Assembly: GCA_949288405.1 (NCBI GenBank)
Contig: CASEKM010000076.1
Coordinates: 1-14,630, forward strand
From: an uncultured bacterium
GTDB lineage: Bacteria > Bacillota > Clostridia > Oscillospirales > Oscillospiraceae
Direction of reading: 5' to 3'
DNA: 14,630 bases
Shown: in pieces, positions 12,523 to 14,630 of the stretch
Layout: the number at the start of each line of letters is the position of its first letter
How positions within the stretch are numbered: position 1 is the stretch's first letter
The notes under the pieces: model-generated
Database searches by the model: none
Seen by the model: the letters and a program-made list of their open reading frames with translations, nothing else
What the model was told of the DNA's origin: nothing
Translations under genes and position numbers: made by a program

Positions 12523-14630
12523 CGAAGGTGGCCCGCTCCTTCTCGATGTCCTTCACCTTTTTCTTGGACATGGCCCGGCGCACCATGTCCGCCTGGCCCA
12601 GGGAATAGCCCCCCAGCTGTTGGAAGATCTGAATGACCTGCTCCTGGTAGACGATGCAGCCGTAGGTGTTGGAGAGGATGGGAATGAGGGAGGGGTGCTT
12701 GTAGGTGACCTTCTCCGGGTTGTGCTTACAGGCAATGAACCGGGGGATGGAGTCCATGGGCCCCGGCCGGTACAGGGCGATGATGGCGGTGATGTCCTCG
12801 ATGTTCTGGGGCTTCAGGCCCACGCACACGCCGGTCATACCGGCGGACTCCATCTGGAACACGCCGGAGGTCTTGCCGTCGGACAGCATCTGGAACACCG
12901 CCGGGTCGTCGTCGGGGATCTTCTTCGGGTCGAAGTCCGGGTGGCTGCGGCGGACCAGCTTGGCCGCGTCGTCCAGCACCGTCAGGTTCCGCAGGCCCAA
13001 AAAGTCCATCTTTAAGAGGCCCAGCTCCTCCAGGGTGGTCATGATATACTGGGTGACCACCAGGTCGTCGTTCTTGGCCAGGGGCACATAGTCGCTCACC
13101 GGCCGGCTGGTGATAACCACGCCGGCGGCGTGGGTGGAGGTGTTCCGGGGCATGCCCTCGATGGCCTTGGCGGTGTCGATGAGCTTTTTCACCTGGGGAT
13201 TTTCGTCGTAGGCGTCCTTGAGCTGCTTGGACAGCTTCAGGGACTCCTCCAGGGTGATGTGGAGGGCCCCCGGGCCGCTGGGGATCAGCTTGGCGATGGC
13301 GTCCACCTCGGCGTAGGTCATGTTCAGCACCCGGCCCACGTCCCGCACCGCCCCCCGGGCGGCCATGGTGCCAAAGGTGACGATCTGGGCCACGTGGTCG
13401 GCCCCGTACTTCCGGAAGACATAGTCGATGACCTCCTGCCGGCGGCGGATGCAGAAGTCGATGTCGATATCGGGCATGGTCACCCGCTCTGGGTTCAGGA
13501 AGCGCTCGAAGTACAGGTTGTACTTCACCGGGTCCAGGTCGGTGATATTCAAACAGTATGACACCATGGAGCCAGCCGCCGAGCCGCGGCCCGGCCCCAC
13601 GGGGATGCCGTGATTCTTGGCGTAGGCGATAAAGTCGGAGACGATGAGGAAGTAGTCCACAAAGCCCATCTTCCGGATCATGCCCATCTCGTACCGCAGC
13701 TTCTCCAGGTACTCCGGGGGCTCCGTAGGGTAGCGCCAGCGGAAGCCGTCCATGCACAGCTTCTCAAAGTAGGCGTCCCCGTCGGTCCAGCCCTCGGGCA
13801 GCTGGAAGTGGGGCAGGTGGTACTTGCCGAACTCAAACTCCACATTGCACAACTGGGCGATCTTGCCGGTATTCTCCAGGGCCTCCGGGCAGCTGGGAAA
13901 GAGCGCAGCCATCTCCTCTTCGCTCTTGACGTAAAACTCCTCGGTCTCGAATTTCATCCGATTCGGGTCATCCACCGTCTTGCCCATCTGGATGCACATG
14001 AGGATATCCTGCATCTCTGCGTCTTCTCTCCGCAGATAGTGGGCGTCGTTGGTGGCAATGAGGGGGATCCCCGTCTCTTGGTGGAGCCGCATCAGCCCTG
14101 CGTTCACCTGCCGCTGGACTGGAATGCCGTGGTCCTGGAGCTCCAGGTAGTAACCGTCCTCCCCGAACCACTCCCGCATCTCCAGTGCCACCTCTTTGGC
14201 CTTGTCGTAGTCCCCGGCGGAGAGCAGCTTGGGCACCTCGCCCCCCAGGCAGGCGGAGCAGGCGATGAGGCCGCCGCAGTGCTCCTTCAGCAGGTCCAGG
14301 TCGATGCGGGGCTTCATATAAAAGCCCTCCAGGAAGGCCTGGGACACCATGTAGGACAGGTTCCGGTACCCCTCCTCGTTCCGGCACAGGAGCACCAGGT
14401 GGGAGAAGTTGGAGTCATACTCGTGCATCTTCTGGAACCGGGTCCGGCCCCGGGGGGCCACATACACCTCACAGCCGATGATGGGCTTGATCCCCTCCGC
14501 CTTGCAGGCCTTGTAGAAGTCGATCACCCCATACATGACGCCGTGGTCGGTGATGGCCACCGCCTCCTGGCCCAGCTCCTTCACCCGCTTGACCAGCTTA
14601 TTGATCCGGCATGCGCCGTCCAGAAGGGAA
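12488..14630 (-). pseudogene. dnaE: dnaE, DNA polymerase III alpha subunit, N-terminal part (cut by edge, frameshifted)
   Basis: The replicative polymerase subunit DnaE. The frame is open to the window edge and begins SLLDGACRINKL, so only the initial residues of the PHP domain (about 14) lie outside. The PHP domain shows VAITDHGVMYG and PIIGCEVYVAP. The polymerase core has GPGRGSAAGSMVSYCL, the catalytic PDIDIDFC (13473-13450) and LLKMDFLGLRNLT, followed by YGCIVYQEQVIQIFQQLGGY and RRAMSKKKVKDIEKERATF. After ATF (12524) the frame runs into GRGPEHLRRDL and stops at 12488. The family continues with roughly ten residues of the 'v.Ga...Gi' type before VAQSIYDEIYDF, which is here in another frame. 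A deletion of about 30 nt (3n+2) therefore explains the break. DnaE is essential in most bacteria, so either the sequence is wrong here or another copy exists. Confidence 0.93.

Noticed and set aside
12488..12526. Programmed frameshifting as an explanation for dnaE
   Set aside because: There is no slippery heptamer at the junction, and conserved residues are physically missing, so a plus or minus one shift would not restore the normal protein.

Overview
The window is GC-rich chromosomal DNA. Every gene I can support, including the one tRNA, reads on the minus strand, so transcription runs from the right edge towards position 1. Gene content, protein style and GC-rich codon usage suggest a gut-type Clostridia member of the Oscillospiraceae (Flavonifractor/Intestinimonas-like). 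That placement is inference: there is no rRNA or other marker here to fix it.

Layout in order of transcription. (1) 14630 to 11248: dnaE, the DNA polymerase III alpha subunit. Its first few codons lie outside the window and a frameshifting deletion near 12523 splits it into two reading frames. (2) 11199 to 7591: addA, an intact helicase-nuclease 48 bp after dnaE and probably in the same operon. (3) 7590 to 7287: a strong hairpin, a consensus promoter with an UP-like element, tRNA-Gln(CUG) and its terminator. (4) 7170 to 6292: a metallo-beta-lactamase-fold hydrolase with a winged-helix-like tail. (5) 6192 to 4980: thiI (tRNA 4-thiouridine / thiazole sulfurtransferase), carrying both a perfect 48-bp tandem duplication and a frameshift. 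(6) 4979 to 4630: an AT-rich 350-bp spacer with the thiI terminator, phased A-tracts and a near-consensus promoter. (7) 4629 to 1246: a 1127-residue secreted protein built of about seven divergent repeats, ending at a good terminator. (8) 1145 to 579: a 188-residue protein resembling the CpcT/CpeT family. (9) 539 to the left edge: the N-terminal half of cinA, starting at TTG.

Most of this is housekeeping: replication, recombinational repair, tRNA and tRNA modification, and nucleotide repair. The accessory-looking parts are the repeat-rich secreted protein with its own strong promoter and the CpcT/CpeT-like protein. I found no CRISPR array, insertion sequence, prophage, toxin-antitoxin pair or recognisable defence system. 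The most notable observations are the lesions in dnaE and thiI, which may be assembly errors, the CpcT/CpeT-like gene in an apparently non-photosynthetic organism, the recently duplicated repeat pair in the secreted protein, and the architecture of its promoter region.
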